A stretch of DNA of 48,754 bases from an uncultured Paracoccaceae bacterium (GCA_937922155.1 CAKZVL010000010.1:1-48754); one strand, 5' to 3'; shown: positions 36,774-46,949, numbered from the stretch's first letter. Translations and numbers: made by a program. The notes: generated by a model from the letters alone, not told the origin.

Positions 36774-37466
36774 TTAGCCCCGCAATTCTGCCAAAATCGC
36801 TTTTGCGGCGGCTTTTGGATCATCGCTTTGCCAGATGGGGCGGCCGACGACGATGTGATCTGCGCCGTCTTTGATCGCTTGGGCCGGTGTGGCGACGCGT
36901 TTTTGATCGCCGTGCGCGGCCCCTGCGGGGCGCACGCCGGGGGTGACGATTAGTTTGCCGTGGGCCTCCGGTAGAGCGCGGATCATCGCGGCCTCTTGCG
37001 GAGAGGCGATGACGCCGTCGGCCCCTGCGTTCAGTGCTTTGGCGGCGCGTTCCATGACCAGATCGGCAATTTTGCCGTCTTTGATGAGGGAGGCGTCAAG
37101 ATCGTCGCGATCCAGTGAGGTCAGGATCGTCACGGCAAGGATTTTCATGTCAGAGCCGCCCGCACCCTCACGCGCTGCGCGGACGACGTGGGGATCGCCG
37201 TGTACTGTCAGAAAATCGAGGTTGAATTGTGCAACGCCGCGCACGGCGGCCTCTACCGTGGCGGGGATGTCAAAAAACTTCATGTCCAGAAAGATGCGCT
37301 TGCCGAACTCTTGCTTGAGTTCATTGGCCAGAGCCAGCCCGCCGCCGGTGAGCATGCCAAGCCCGATTTTATAGAAATTCACGCTGTCGCCGAGGGTTTT
37401 GGCCAGCTCTAGCCCGTCTAGAACGTTTGGAAGATCAAGGGCGGTGATGAGGCGATCGTCTGACAT
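36774..37466 (-). CDS. pyrF: Orotidine-5'-phosphate decarboxylase
   Basis: Final step of UMP synthesis, OMP to UMP plus CO2. The 230-residue TIM barrel has ITALDLPNVLDGL near the N-terminus, the catalytic array in IFLDMKFFDIPATV (Asp-Lys-x-x-Asp near 60-67), VHGDP near 90, and the phosphate-binding IVTPGVRP and HIVVGRPIWQSDDP at the C-terminus. Length and motifs are complete. It is divergent from the clpB region, with 482 bp between them. Confidence 0.97.
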   Translation of the reverse strand: MSDDRLITALDLPNVLDGLELAKTLGDSVNFYKIGLGMLTGGGLALANELKQEFGKRIFLDMKFFDIPATVEAAVRGVAQFNLDFLTVHGDPHVVRAAREGAGGSDMKILAVTILTSLDRDDLDASLIKDGKIADLVMERAAKALNAGADGVIASPQEAAMIRALPEAHGKLIVTPGVRPAGAAHGDQKRVATPAQAIKDGADHIVVGRPIWQSDDPKAAAKAILAELRG

Positions 37467-37948
37467 TGGCAGGCTCCTGTTGGCTTGCCGGTGATCTATC
37501 GCCGTGGCGGGGGGTTTGCAAATGAGTGCGCGACCCGCATTGGGGAGCGGGTCGCGCGAGCGGGCAATTAAATTGCCCTAGCGGCGTATCCTGGGGAGAC
37601 GCGCCGATTAATGGATCAGTTCCTACGGCTGCTGGGGCTTTGGGACCCCTTTGCCGAGTGTTCATCGGTGGCCAACAACTTCCGCACGGCCTGTGGCGAA
37701 AGCGGGAAAAGTTTTGGTTGTTGACCGAGAATCAGATTTTTGATCGCTGAATGTTCCATATGAGACTTATGCGTTATTTTTTTCCCAACGAGGTCTGGGA
37801 AGAATTTAAGTTGCTTCCCCCCGCTTTAGTGAGGCTTGGCCGCCCCTTGCGAGGGCGCAACATCGTGCCCATATCAGGGCTGAGGCTTAGCCGGGGTGTG
37901 CTGCCAAGCGGGCATCCTATTCTTAAGCGCTTTTGAAGGAGTATGGAT
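37467..37948. other. Long non-coding spacer with palindromes between pyrF and clpB
   Basis: It contains a perfect 11-bp inverted repeat GCGCGACCCGC (37528-37538) / GCGGGTCGCGC (37547-37557), then the 17-bp palindrome GGGCAATT-A-AATTGCCC (37562-37578). A 37-codon ORF (37611-37724, MDQFLRLLGLWDPFAEC) is open but unconvincing. Farther on lies a heat-shock promoter candidate. The palindromes lack T runs, so they are not ordinary terminators; they could be part of a small RNA or operators. Confidence 0.45.
37846..37874 (+). promoter_or_regulatory. Candidate RpoH (sigma-32) promoter for clpB
   Basis: CTTGCGA (37846-37852), 15 bp, CCCATAT (37868-37874), close to the sigma-32 pattern CTTGAAA - 11 to 16 bp - CCCCATnT. 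It lies 75 bp before the clpB start. Confidence 0.4.
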
Positions 37949-40561
37949 ATGAACTTAGAAAAGTTCACCGCACGGTCGCGCGGTTTTATTGAAGCGGCCC
38001 AGACAATCGCAATGCGCGAAAACCATCAAAGACTTGCGCCGGAACACATTCTCAAGGCTTTGATGGACGATGAAGAAGGATTGTCTGCCAATCTGATCAC
38101 AAAATCAGCCGGTGATGCCAAAGCCGTGCGCGCCGCTGTTGACGCAGCGGTGGCCAAGATTCCGTCTGTGACGGGGGATTCTGGGCAGGTCTATTTGGAC
38201 AATGTGACGGCCAAGGTCATTGGTGAGGCGGAAAAGCTGGCCAGTAAGGCCGGGGACAGTTTCGTTCCTGTGGAACGTTTGCTGACCGCTTTGGCGATCG
38301 TGAAATCCAAGGCCAAGGATGCGTTGGACGCTGGTAAAGTCACCGCCCAAGGTCTGAACGCTGCGATCAATGATCTGCGCAAGGGGCGCACGGCTGACAG
38401 TGCCAGCGCCGAGGACAGTTATGACGCGCTCAAGAAATATGCCCGAGATCTGACCGCAGCGGCAGAGCAGGGCCGCATTGATCCGATCATCGGCCGCGAT
38501 GAGGAAATCCGCCGCGCGATGCAGGTTTTGTCGCGCCGTACCAAGAATAACCCAGTTTTGATCGGTGAACCGGGTGTTGGTAAAACCGCGATTGCCGAAG
38601 GGCTTGCCTTGCGTATCGTGAATGGTGACGTGCCCGAAAGTCTGAAGAACAAGAAGCTGATGTCGTTGGACATGGGCGCCTTGATCGCGGGTGCGAAGTA
38701 TCGCGGTGAGTTTGAAGAGCGTTTGAAGGCGGTTCTGAAAGAAGTCGAAGCTGGCGCGGGTGAGATCATCCTGTTTATTGACGAGATGCATCAGCTTGTC
38801 GGTGCGGGCAAGACGGATGGCGCGATGGATGCGGCCAACCTGATTAAGCCTGCGCTTGCGCGGGGCGAATTGCACTGTGTGGGCGCGACGACGTTGGATG
38901 AATATCGCAAGTATGTGGAAAAGGATGCCGCCCTTGCGCGTCGTTTTCAGCCGCTTGTCATTGAGGAACCAACTGTCGTGGATACGATTTCTATCCTGCG
39001 TGGCATCAAGGAAAAGTATGAATTGCACCACGGTGTTCGTATTGCGGATGCGGCTTTGGTTGCGGCTGCGACCTTGTCCCATCGTTATATTACGGATCGC
39101 TTTTTGCCCGATAAGGCCATCGACCTGATGGATGAGGCCGCAAGCCGTCTACGCATGGAAGTCGACAGCAAGCCCGAGGAATTGGATGCGCTAGATCGCC
39201 AGATCATGCAGCTGCAGATCGAGCAGGAAGCGTTGAAGAAGGAAGACGACGCCGCCTCAAAAGACCGCTTGAAGAAGTTGAGCGAGGAATTGGCCAACCT
39301 GCAGGAGCGCGGGTCAGAGATGGCGGCGAAATGGCAAGGGGAGCGGGATCGTCTTGAAGGATCGCGTGAGCTGAAAGAGCAGTTGGACAAGGCCCGTGCG
39401 GAGTTGGAGATCGCAAAGCGTGAAGGGAACCTTGGGAAAGCTGGTGAGCTTTCTTACGGTATTATTCCAGAGCTGGAGCGTAAGTTGTCAGAGGCAGAGG
39501 ACAGTGACGACCTGATGGTCGAAGAGGCCGTGCGTCCTGAACAAATCGCCGAGGTGGTTGAGCGTTGGACAGGTATTCCGACGACCAAGATGCTGGAAGG
39601 TGAGCGTGAAAAGCTGCTGCGCATGGAAGACGAATTGGGCAAGCGCGTGATTGGCCAAAGGTCTGCTGTGACCTCTGTCGCGAATGCAGTGCGCCGGGCG
39701 CGTGCAGGTCTGAACGATGAAAATCGCCCGCTTGGGTCGTTTCTGTTTCTGGGGCCAACGGGTGTTGGTAAGACCGAACTGACCAAGGCTGTCGCCGAGT
39801 ATCTGTTTGATGATGAAAACGCGATGGTCCGTGTGGATATGTCTGAGTTCATGGAAAAGCATGCAGTGTCGCGCCTGATTGGCGCCCCTCCCGGCTATGT
39901 TGGGTATGACGAAGGTGGTGTTCTGACAGAAGCTGTGCGTCGCCGCCCGTATCAGGTGGTTTTGTTTGATGAGGTCGAAAAGGCGCATCCTGATGTCTTT
40001 AACGTGCTTTTGCAGGTGTTGGACGATGGTGTGCTGACCGATGGGCAGGGCCGCACGGTTGATTTCAAGCAGACGCTGATCATCCTGACGTCCAACCTAG
40101 GGGCGCAATCGTTGAGCCAACTGCCCGATGGGGCGGATGCCAGTGATGCGAAACGCGATGTTATGGATGCAGTGCGTGCGCATTTCCGGCCCGAGTTTTT
40201 GAACCGTTTGGATGAAACCATCATCTTTGATCGCCTTGCCCGCGAGGACATGGCCGGGATCGTTACGATCCAGTTGCGGCGTTTGGCCAAACGGCTGGAA
40301 GGGCGCAACATCACGCTTGATCTGGACGATGGTGCGTTGGCTTGGCTGGCTGACGAGGGGTATGATCCTGTCTTTGGCGCACGTCCGCTAAAGCGGGTGA
40401 TCCAGCGAGCCTTGCAAGATCAACTGGCTGAGATGATCTTGGCTGGCGATGTTTTGGATGGTGCGACCATTTCGGTCAGTGCGGGGGCCGATGGGTTGAT
40501 CGTTGGGGATCGTGTCGCGTCATCAAACCGGCAACCGCCAGAAGACGCAGTTGTGCATTAG
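37949..40561 (+). CDS. clpB: ATP-dependent disaggregase ClpB
   Basis: Hsp100 hexameric chaperone that rescues aggregated proteins with DnaK. The 870 residues contain the N-domain ([22 protein letters not shown]), Walker A1 GEPGVGKT near 205, the coiled-coil middle domain near 400-520 ([20 protein letters not shown]...), Walker A2 GPTGVGKTE near 608 and the D2 sensor [14 protein letters not shown]. The in-frame ATG at 37943 is 2 bp from AAGGAG, while 37949 lies 7 nt from it, so 37949 was chosen; [13 protein letters not shown] fits the family. A heat-shock promoter candidate lies upstream. Confidence 0.98.
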   Translation: MNLEKFTARSRGFIEAAQTIAMRENHQRLAPEHILKALMDDEEGLSANLITKSAGDAKAVRAAVDAAVAKIPSVTGDSGQVYLDNVTAKVIGEAEKLASKAGDSFVPVERLLTALAIVKSKAKDALDAGKVTAQGLNAAINDLRKGRTADSASAEDSYDALKKYARDLTAAAEQGRIDPIIGRDEEIRRAMQVLSRRTKNNPVLIGEPGVGKTAIAEGLALRIVNGDVPESLKNKKLMSLDMGALIAGAKYRGEFEERLKAVLKEVEAGAGEIILFIDEMHQLVGAGKTDGAMDAANLIKPALARGELHCVGATTLDEYRKYVEKDAALARRFQPLVIEEPTVVDTISILRGIKEKYELHHGVRIADAALVAAATLSHRYITDRFLPDKAIDLMDEAASRLRMEVDSKPEELDALDRQIMQLQIEQEALKKEDDAASKDRLKKLSEELANLQERGSEMAAKWQGERDRLEGSRELKEQLDKARAELEIAKREGNLGKAGELSYGIIPELERKLSEAEDSDDLMVEEAVRPEQIAEVVERWTGIPTTKMLEGEREKLLRMEDELGKRVIGQRSAVTSVANAVRRARAGLNDENRPLGSFLFLGPTGVGKTELTKAVAEYLFDDENAMVRVDMSEFMEKHAVSRLIGAPPGYVGYDEGGVLTEAVRRRPYQVVLFDEVEKAHPDVFNVLLQVLDDGVLTDGQGRTVDFKQTLIILTSNLGAQSLSQLPDGADASDAKRDVMDAVRAHFRPEFLNRLDETIIFDRLAREDMAGIVTIQLRRLAKRLEGRNITLDLDDGALAWLADEGYDPVFGARPLKRVIQRALQDQLAEMILAGDVLDGATISVSAGADGLIVGDRVASSNRQPPEDAVVH

Positions 40562-40570
40562 AATATAGTG

Positions 40571-40599
40571 AAAGGGCCGGGATAATCCCCGGCCCTTTT
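40571..40599. terminator. Bidirectional terminator between clpB and the FAS1-RTX gene
   Basis: Perfect 11-bp stem AAAGGGCCGGG (40571-40581) / CCCGGCCCTTT (40588-40598), loop ATAATC, ending in TTTT. The two genes converge here. Confidence 0.88.
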
Positions 40600-40607
40600 G
40601 TCGTTTC

Positions 40608-42116
40608 TTATAGGATAAAGTTATCCGCCGTCAGGTGATCGGCATCCACCCAAGACAAGCGCAAAGTGTCGCCTGCATCTGTTTCGATGATTGTGCTGAA
40701 CCTTGTTTCGTGGATCTGCACGTCATCAATGCTATGCAGGTTCAGGTCTGTCAGATCGATCTTGTCGCGATAAATGTTGAAGCCATAAATGCGGTCATGG
40801 CCGTCGCCTTCGCTAAAGATGAATGTATCGCTTCCGCGACCACCCAGCATCACGTCGTTACCTGTGCCGCCTTTGATAACGTCATTGCCAGAACCACCCT
40901 TAATAAAGTCACGACCCGCGCCCCCATCAATATAGTCATCGCCACGCCCGCCGCTGACGTAGTCACGTCCGTCACCTGCGAGGGCCACGTCATCGCCGCG
41001 CCCAAGGAAGATGTAGTCGTTGCCAGCTTTTGCATTGACGAAATCATCGCCACGGCCTGTCCAAATGAAATCCCGACCGTCGTCGCCGATTTCTAGTTCG
41101 CCACCCTTGGTGTTCAGCAGATCAACAGGCAGCAAGACGCCGTCAATCGCATGTACGATGCCGTTGCTGGCTTGGATGTCTGTTGCGATCAGGTTTGGAT
41201 TGGCGAGGTCTGGTTCCGCATCGACCAATGTCGCGCCATCCACGCCCAGGCTTGGGCCGGCGAGGGTTGCAATGCTGTCGGAGCCAAGAACTTGGCTGGC
41301 CTGAAGCGATTGTCCAGACACGTGGTAGGTCAGGATTGTCGTTAGCAACGGCACGGGATCGCCTTTGCCCAGAACCGTCAGCGCATCCACAAGGTAGCCC
41401 CATGCATCGGCTTCGTCATCGCCGTGAAAACCGAGGTCTTGCGCCAAGCTGACGAATGCTGCGTCCGTTGGTGCAAATACGGTTAGATCGACGTTATCAC
41501 TGTTCAGTGTGTCGGCAAGACCAGCAGTTACGACCGCTTTCAGCAAGATGTCGAAGTCTGCTGGGTTTGAGTCAAATTCCGTACCAGACGCTGATACGAT
41601 TTCTGTAATGGTCGGTGCGTTCGTGGTTGGTAGGTCAACAGGGATGAGGACCCGATCAATCACATGCAGTACGCCGTTATCGGCCATGATGTCTGTTGCG
41701 ACCAAGGACGGGTTGATCAGGTCAGGATCATTGTCTGTGAGTGTTGGTAATTCGCCTGCGCCAATCGTGCCACCTTGCAGGGTTGTCACCGACCCGGCAG
41801 CAGTGATGTTCGCCGCGGTCAACGGTTCGCCTGCGACATGGTATGTTACGACTGCCTTGAGCGTTTCGACCGGTACGTTTTGCACGATGAACGTGGTCAC
41901 GGCAGCCGCATCACTTGGGTCGCCGGTAAAGCCAATATCTTTGGCCAAAGCGCCAAAGGCTGCGTTGGTTGGTGCAAACACCGTAAGTGAAACGTGTGGG
42001 TTGTTCAGCGTGGCAACCAAGTTGGACCCCGGAATTTTTTGGTCAATCAGCTGCAGTGCGCTGACAAGAATGCTGAAGTTTGAGTCTGATGTGGCAATGC
42101 CAACGAATGTAGCCAT
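40608..42116 (-). CDS. FAS1-RTX fusion protein (putative secreted adhesin)
   Basis: A 502-residue protein lacking a classical signal peptide. It has two fasciclin-like (FAS1) domains: residues ~1-140 (VSLTVFAPTNAAFGALA, VPVETLKAVVTYHVAGE) and ~150-335 (VDLTVFAPTDAAFVSLAQ, LTTILTYHVSGQSL), then about seven RTX nonapeptide repeats (GRGDDFVNAKAGNDYI... GGSGNDVIKGGTGNDVMLGG) near 345-440 and an RTX C-terminal domain like that of serralysin (ending LTADNFIL). RTX plus absent signal implies type I secretion with calcium-dependent folding, and FAS1 implies adhesion. ATG at 42116 follows AAGGGG. No type I transporter is nearby. Confidence 0.9.
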   Translation of the reverse strand: MATFVGIATSDSNFSILVSALQLIDQKIPGSNLVATLNNPHVSLTVFAPTNAAFGALAKDIGFTGDPSDAAAVTTFIVQNVPVETLKAVVTYHVAGEPLTAANITAAGSVTTLQGGTIGAGELPTLTDNDPDLINPSLVATDIMADNGVLHVIDRVLIPVDLPTTNAPTITEIVSASGTEFDSNPADFDILLKAVVTAGLADTLNSDNVDLTVFAPTDAAFVSLAQDLGFHGDDEADAWGYLVDALTVLGKGDPVPLLTTILTYHVSGQSLQASQVLGSDSIATLAGPSLGVDGATLVDAEPDLANPNLIATDIQASNGIVHAIDGVLLPVDLLNTKGGELEIGDDGRDFIWTGRGDDFVNAKAGNDYIFLGRGDDVALAGDGRDYVSGGRGDDYIDGGAGRDFIKGGSGNDVIKGGTGNDVMLGGRGSDTFIFSEGDGHDRIYGFNIYRDKIDLTDLNLHSIDDVQIHETRFSTIIETDAGDTLRLSWVDADHLTADNFIL

Positions 42117-42675
42117 TGATATGGTCCCCTTAAGTTTAAAATAATGGATGCCCCTGTAAGGGCCAGCCAAACGGTCGTTACGATTACATGGACGCCAAAT
42201 GTTACTGACGACGGCATGGGTTGGTTGTTTTATTAAAAGGGGATACGACGCGTGCTTTGTTTGGATCAGTTAAGGTTGTCGCTGGTTGCGAGTAACGAAC
42301 AAGCGCGCCGCGCTAAATGCGGCCTGTTTTGGGCATTTACTGGTGTAAAGAGTGTTTTTCGTATCGAACGACTTTGATGCGAGTGCGTCAGATTTAGCGG
42401 AGCGTTGTAATATGGCGAGGTCTGCACGCGGGCTAATGAATTGATCGTTGGGGGCGCCCTTTTTCGTTTAGCGTAGGGCGTCTAGCAATTGCTATGGTAA
42501 TGACAACTCTTGATAGGAACGACACGGTACATATGCTCAGAAAGACTTGCTCCGGATTTCCATTCGCGACCTACGAAAGCCTTGCAGCCTGAATAATGGG
42601 CTTTGCGCACCAAACGCGGTGCAACGTATTTTGGCGACGAAAAAATGATTGAAATGCGTCCATGGGATAAATCGG
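42117..42675. other. Spacer upstream of the FAS1-RTX gene
   Basis: This 559-bp stretch should carry the FAS1-RTX promoter. I see no ORF, tRNA or strong hairpin in it; composition is mixed and no repeat stands out. Confidence 0.5.
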
Positions 42676-43110
42676 ATGATCAATAAATCTGCTCAAGGTG
42701 AAACAAAATCTAGGTACCTAAAGGCATTTTTTTCCTGTCCTTTCGCTACTGCTTCTTGGATATATAGTCTGGGATCATTCCATCAAGAAGGAGCCCCCTT
42801 CAACGAAAGAATTTAGGGCTTGGATTGCTGAAGATCTAGTCTCCGAAATTTTTAAGAAACCGGGATCACGAAGGAGGAGATTCGTGAATCAAACCTGCTG
42901 ATTTTCGGAGATGTCATGTTTGATGGGCCACAGATGACTTTGGATCCAGAGGATACGAGGTATTTTCGAATTTTGGTTTCCACCTGCGGTAAGGCATATT
43001 TGGTAAAGCGAACCTATTATGATGGCCGCATTCAGCTACAGGGCTATGCTCCAGAACTTCTTGATCTAGCAATAGAGAATCTCAAAGGAGGAAACTGTAA
43101 TGATCGTTAG
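42676..43110 (+). pseudogene. Frameshifted small membrane-anchored protein of unknown function
   Basis: Three frames join to a single coherent protein. Frame one starts MINKSAQGETKSRYLKAFF at 42676. A T7 run at 42727-42733 shifts it (one T too many) into PVLSLLLLGYIVWDHSIKK (one membrane helix) and EFRAWIAEDLVSEIFKK. An A run at 42857-42859 has lost one base; the original frame continues as TGITKEEIRESNLLIFGDV into the surviving 64-codon ORF from 42916 (MFDGPQMTLDPEDTRYFRIL). Restored length is about 145 residues. The AT-rich composition differs from neighbours. I do not recognise the family. Confidence 0.65.
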
Positions 43111-43176
43111 GGCTTAAGGGTCTTGGTTTTTGTCTAACGGGGTTAATCGCAAGCATGAGCCACAGTTGGGGAAAGA

Positions 43177-44325
43177 TCAACGCAAGGCGTCTAGCACGGA
43201 TTGATCCGCGCGCCCTGTCACTGCCAGCCCTGCGCGCGATTGGAAGGCACTGATTGCGGCCTCTGTCTTGGGGCCGATCACACCGTCGACTGTGCCGATG
43301 TCGAAACCTCTATCAGCAAGGGCGCGTTGGATCGTGATGCGGTCGGATTTGGAAAGTCCGGCGGCGTCTCTTGGGAAGCTGCCGCGCAAGGGGCCGCCGC
43401 CCGCGATCCGGTCTGAAAGATGCCCAACGGCGAGCGCGTAGGCGTCAGAGTTGTTGTACCTTTTGAGCACATTGAAATTGTGGGTGACGATAAACCTTGG
43501 CCCGTCGGACTGTGGTTGTAGGCTGCGCCCCGCTGGTGCGTTTGCACCATCTTCTGCGCCCCACGGCAAGCCCGAGCGCCAGCCGTTGCGCGACAGATAG
43601 GCCGCGGTGGAGGCGAGCGCGTCTGTTGGATCGTCTGACCAGACATTGCGTTTGCCGTCGCCGTCGAAGTCGACTGCGAAGGATTGATAAGATGTGGGAA
43701 TGAATTGGGTGTGTCCCATGGCGCCCGCCCAGCTGCCCGTCAGGGCGCTGGGCGCGACCTCTGCATCTTGCAAAATGCGCAAAGCGGCCATCAGTTGCTG
43801 TTCGAACAATTGCGGTCTGCGTCCGGCAAAGGCGAGGGTGGATGTTGCGGCGACCACAGGAATATCGCCGCGCCGGGTTCCAAAACGGCTTTCGAGACCC
43901 CAGATGGCTGCAACAATCTGAGGCTCGACGCCAAAACGCATCTCGATCTGCGCCAAAGTGGTTTGCCACTGTGCAAATGCGGCGCGCCCTTGGGCCACGC
44001 GTTCGTCAGATGTGGCGATGGCGATGTAGTCTTCTAACGTGCGGCGGGTTTGGAACTGAGTTTGATCCCGGGTGATGACGCCGGGTAGAAAACCGGCTGT
44101 TGATTGTGCAGCATCTAGCGTGGCTTGTGAAATACCTGCGCGGCGCGCGCGCGTAAAGAATGTGTTTAGCCACGCGTCGTAGCGCGCGTTGGATTGAGGG
44201 CGCAAGTCATCAGGAACACTGGATGGTGTTGCTTGGGTATTCGCCGCCGTTTCACAACCTGCGAAGATCAAGGAGAGGGCAGACAGCATGGCGCGTCGGC
44301 GCGATAATAGAATCGGTTGGAACAA
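43177..44325 (-). CDS. Lytic murein transglycosylase (MltB-type, SLT_2) with PG-binding domain
   Basis: Periplasmic enzyme cleaving glycan strands. The 382 residues have an SLT_2 domain with catalytic Glu in AAIWGLESRFGTRRGDIPV (near 150), GSWAGAMGHTQFIPTSYQSFAVDFDGDGKRN (near 197-225), and a C-terminal PG_binding_1 domain (IQRALADRGFDIGTVDGVIGPKTEAAISAFQ). The N-terminus LSRRRAMLSALSLIFAGC reads as a Tat-like lipoprotein signal, lipid Cys near 24. The TTG at 44325 is needed to include the RRR; the first ATG is 44289, without an evident Shine-Dalgarno. Start uncertain. Divergent from the next gene. Confidence 0.92.
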   Translation of the reverse strand: MFQPILLSRRRAMLSALSLIFAGCETAANTQATPSSVPDDLRPQSNARYDAWLNTFFTRARRAGISQATLDAAQSTAGFLPGVITRDQTQFQTRRTLEDYIAIATSDERVAQGRAAFAQWQTTLAQIEMRFGVEPQIVAAIWGLESRFGTRRGDIPVVAATSTLAFAGRRPQLFEQQLMAALRILQDAEVAPSALTGSWAGAMGHTQFIPTSYQSFAVDFDGDGKRNVWSDDPTDALASTAAYLSRNGWRSGLPWGAEDGANAPAGRSLQPQSDGPRFIVTHNFNVLKRYNNSDAYALAVGHLSDRIAGGGPLRGSFPRDAAGLSKSDRITIQRALADRGFDIGTVDGVIGPKTEAAISAFQSRAGLAVTGRADQSVLDALR

Positions 44326-44460
44326 AGCAAATGCGCCTATGGGGATGTGTTGCGGTTGGGGCCATCACACACTGAGTTGATGGCGTTTTCAACGCTGGCT
44401 CTTGACCCTCGGCGGAGGACCGCGTTTGCATGGGCGAAACGAAAGGATTTTCCATTGCCT

Positions 44461-45960
44461 ATGTTCTCTGCGCTGACGATTAACATTATATCTGCGTTGG
44501 CAGTGCTTTTCATCCTTGTGGTTGGGGTGCTTACCGCGGTGGTGATCGTTCTTTTCATTATAGATAGACGTCAGACTGGGGATGCGATCCGGCGGAATTA
44601 CCCTGTGTTGGGACGGTTTCGTCATTTGTTCACGGAGCTTGGTGAATTCTTTCGCCAGTACTTTTTCGCGATGGACCGTGAGGAATTGCCGTTTAACCGT
44701 GCGCAGCGCGATTGGGTGAAGCGGGCCGGATCAGGGAAGGGGAACACAATTGCGTTTGGATCGACCCGCAACCTTGCCGCGCCGGGAACGCCGATATTTG
44801 TAAACGCGTCCTTTCCGCCGTTGGATGAGCAGGCGGCGATGACACAACCGATGTTAATCGGGCCGACAGCGCGCACGCCTTATATGGCGCCGTCTATCTT
44901 TAACCTTTCGGGGATGAGTTACGGCGCGATTTCAAAACCGGCGGTTCAGGCATTGTCGCGGGGCTGCAAGGAAGCGGGCATTTGGATGAACACGGGCGAG
45001 GGCGGGTTAAGTCCGTTCCACCTTGAAGGGAATTGCGACATTGTTTTCCAGATGGGGACGGCAAAATATGGAGTGCGCGATGCGCTTGGCCATCTTGACC
45101 CCCAAAAGCTGCGCGAGATTGCGGCACATCCGCAGGTCAAAATGATCGAGATTAAGCTGGCCCAAGGGGCCAAGCCCGGAAAAGGTGGGATTCTGCCCGC
45201 GTCAAAGATCACCCCAGAGATTGCCAAAATCCGCGGGATTGAAATGGGTCAAGACAGTCTTTCCCCAAACCGCCATGTGGAGGTTGATGATTTTGCAGAT
45301 TTGTTGGATTTGATCGCTGAGGTTCGCGAGATCAGTGGTTTGCCGACCGGAATCAAAACCGTGATGGGCAATGGGCAGGCCTTTAAAGAGATGTTTGCGT
45401 TGGTCAATGAACGTGGCCACGACAGTGCGCCGGACTTTATCACGTTGGATGGTGGTGAAGGGGGCACCGGGGCATCGCCAATGCCGTTGATGGATTTGGT
45501 CGGTGTGTCGATCCGCGAGGCGCTGCCTTATGTCGCGCGGTTGCGCAATGAGGCGGGACTAAAGGATCGCATTCGTATTGTCTCGTCTGGCAAGTTGGTG
45601 AATCCGGGCGATGTGGCTTGGGCGTTGTGCGCGGGTGCTGATTTCGTGACCTCTGCGCGGGGGTTCATGTTCAGTCTTGGATGTATCCAAGCGTTGAAGT
45701 GCAATAAGAATACCTGCCCAACCGGCATCACAACCCACGATCCGCGGTTTCAGAAGGGGCTTGTTGTTGAGGAAAAGTACAAGCGGGTGGCCAATTATGC
45801 CAAGAATCTGGTGAAAGAAGTTGAAACAATTGCCCATTCTGTTGGTGTAACTGAGCCACGGGCGATGCGTCGTATGCATGTTCGGATCGTTCAATCAGAC
45901 GGAAGTTCTATTCCTCTCAATGTGTTAGACGATCGTTACAGGGAGTTGGCGGGATCGTGA
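44461..45960 (+). CDS. FMN-binding glutamate-synthase-like protein with membrane anchor
   Basis: A 499-residue protein with two N-terminal hydrophobic helices (LTINIISALAVLFILVVGVLTAVVIVLFII) and a GltB-like FMN barrel. Signs are IFNLSGMSYGAISKPAVQALSRG, GEGGLSPFHLEGNCDIVFQMGTAKYG, ITLDGGEGGTGASP and CIQALKCNKNTCPTGITTHDPR, the Fe-S cysteine region. It has no glutaminase domain, so it is not complete glutamate synthase; such stand-alone membrane forms are of uncertain function. ATG at 44461 was selected because the frame upstream overlaps the transglycosylase gene; a GAAAGGA lies 14 bp before. Confidence 0.85.
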   Translation: MFSALTINIISALAVLFILVVGVLTAVVIVLFIIDRRQTGDAIRRNYPVLGRFRHLFTELGEFFRQYFFAMDREELPFNRAQRDWVKRAGSGKGNTIAFGSTRNLAAPGTPIFVNASFPPLDEQAAMTQPMLIGPTARTPYMAPSIFNLSGMSYGAISKPAVQALSRGCKEAGIWMNTGEGGLSPFHLEGNCDIVFQMGTAKYGVRDALGHLDPQKLREIAAHPQVKMIEIKLAQGAKPGKGGILPASKITPEIAKIRGIEMGQDSLSPNRHVEVDDFADLLDLIAEVREISGLPTGIKTVMGNGQAFKEMFALVNERGHDSAPDFITLDGGEGGTGASPMPLMDLVGVSIREALPYVARLRNEAGLKDRIRIVSSGKLVNPGDVAWALCAGADFVTSARGFMFSLGCIQALKCNKNTCPTGITTHDPRFQKGLVVEEKYKRVANYAKNLVKEVETIAHSVGVTEPRAMRRMHVRIVQSDGSSIPLNVLDDRYRELAGS

Positions 45961-46049
45961 GGCCCTATTTCTTTCATAATCATCTATTACGACTTACGTA
46001 CTACTTACGCGTCATCGTGCTTTGACGTGACCTCAATACGGAGCCCCAA

Positions 46050-46949
46050 ATGGCCTTTCGCTGGAAAAACGACCTAACACGTGCTGATGTGACGCCGAAA
46101 GCGGCATATTTGAACAGACGTCAGATTTTAGCGGGGACTGCAGGGCTTGGCGCCATCGCTGCTGCCGGGATGGTCGAGGCAGAGGATGCGCTGGTGCCCA
46201 ATACGCTTGAGGATATCACAAGCTATAACAACTATTATGAATTCGGCACGGGTAAGGACGATCCGGCGCGGAACGCTCATAAGTTGGTGACATCCCCGTG
46301 GTCGATCAAGGTTGATGGGATGGTCGACAATCCGGGCGAATACGCTTTGGCGGATCTATTGGACGGCCTAACGGTCGAGGATCGCATTTATCGGTTCCGC
46401 TGTGTGGAAGCATGGTCGATGGTTATTCCTTGGAACGGGATCGAACTGGCTGACATTCTGAACAAGGTTGGTGTTCAGTCCGGCGCGAAATACGTGGCAT
46501 TTGAAACGACCATTCAGCCGGAAAACATGGTTGGTGTGCAGCGTCGCGTTTTGGATTTCCCTTATGTCGAAGGATTGCGCCTAGACGAGGCGATGCATCC
46601 GCTGACGATTATGGCGACGGGTATATATGATGAGCCGATAGCGAACCAGAATGGTGCGCCGATCCGTTTGGTTGTGCCGTGGAAATATGGTTTCAAATCT
46701 ATCAAGTCGATTGTGCGGATCACCCTGACGAATGCGGAGCCGCCGACCAGCTGGAATAAGGCGAACGCCCGCGAGTATGGGTTTTATAGTAATGTGAACC
46801 CAGAGGTATCGCACCCGCGTTGGTCGCAAGCGACGCACCGCGTGATTGGAGGTGGGTTGTTTGCCCCCCGTGAAGATACGTTGATGTTCAACGGATATGA
46901 TGAAGTGGCCAGCCTATATGAGGGAATGGACCTAACGGAATTCTTTTAG
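46050..46949 (+). CDS. msrP: Protein-methionine-sulfoxide reductase catalytic subunit MsrP
   Basis: Periplasmic molybdoenzyme that repairs methionine sulfoxide in envelope proteins. The 299 residues carry a Tat signal [20 protein letters not shown] near 21-40, the molybdopterin-ligand Cys in [15 protein letters not shown] (about 118), and the family motifs [21 protein letters not shown] and [23 protein letters not shown] precedes the ATG at 46050. Its membrane partner MsrQ follows after 214 bp, interrupted by a terminator-like hairpin. Two ACTTACG repeats 11 bp apart (45992, 46003) lie upstream. Confidence 0.96.
   Translation: MAFRWKNDLTRADVTPKAAYLNRRQILAGTAGLGAIAAAGMVEAEDALVPNTLEDITSYNNYYEFGTGKDDPARNAHKLVTSPWSIKVDGMVDNPGEYALADLLDGLTVEDRIYRFRCVEAWSMVIPWNGIELADILNKVGVQSGAKYVAFETTIQPENMVGVQRRVLDFPYVEGLRLDEAMHPLTIMATGIYDEPIANQNGAPIRLVVPWKYGFKSIKSIVRITLTNAEPPTSWNKANAREYGFYSNVNPEVSHPRWSQATHRVIGGGLFAPREDTLMFNGYDEVASLYEGMDLTEFF

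Noticed and set aside
37611-37724. 37-codon ORF in the pyrF-clpB spacer
   Set aside because: No ribosome binding site, no family features; may be chance.
37846-37948. ROSE-type RNA thermometer before clpB
   Set aside because: The characteristic U(U/C)GCU opposite the Shine-Dalgarno is absent.
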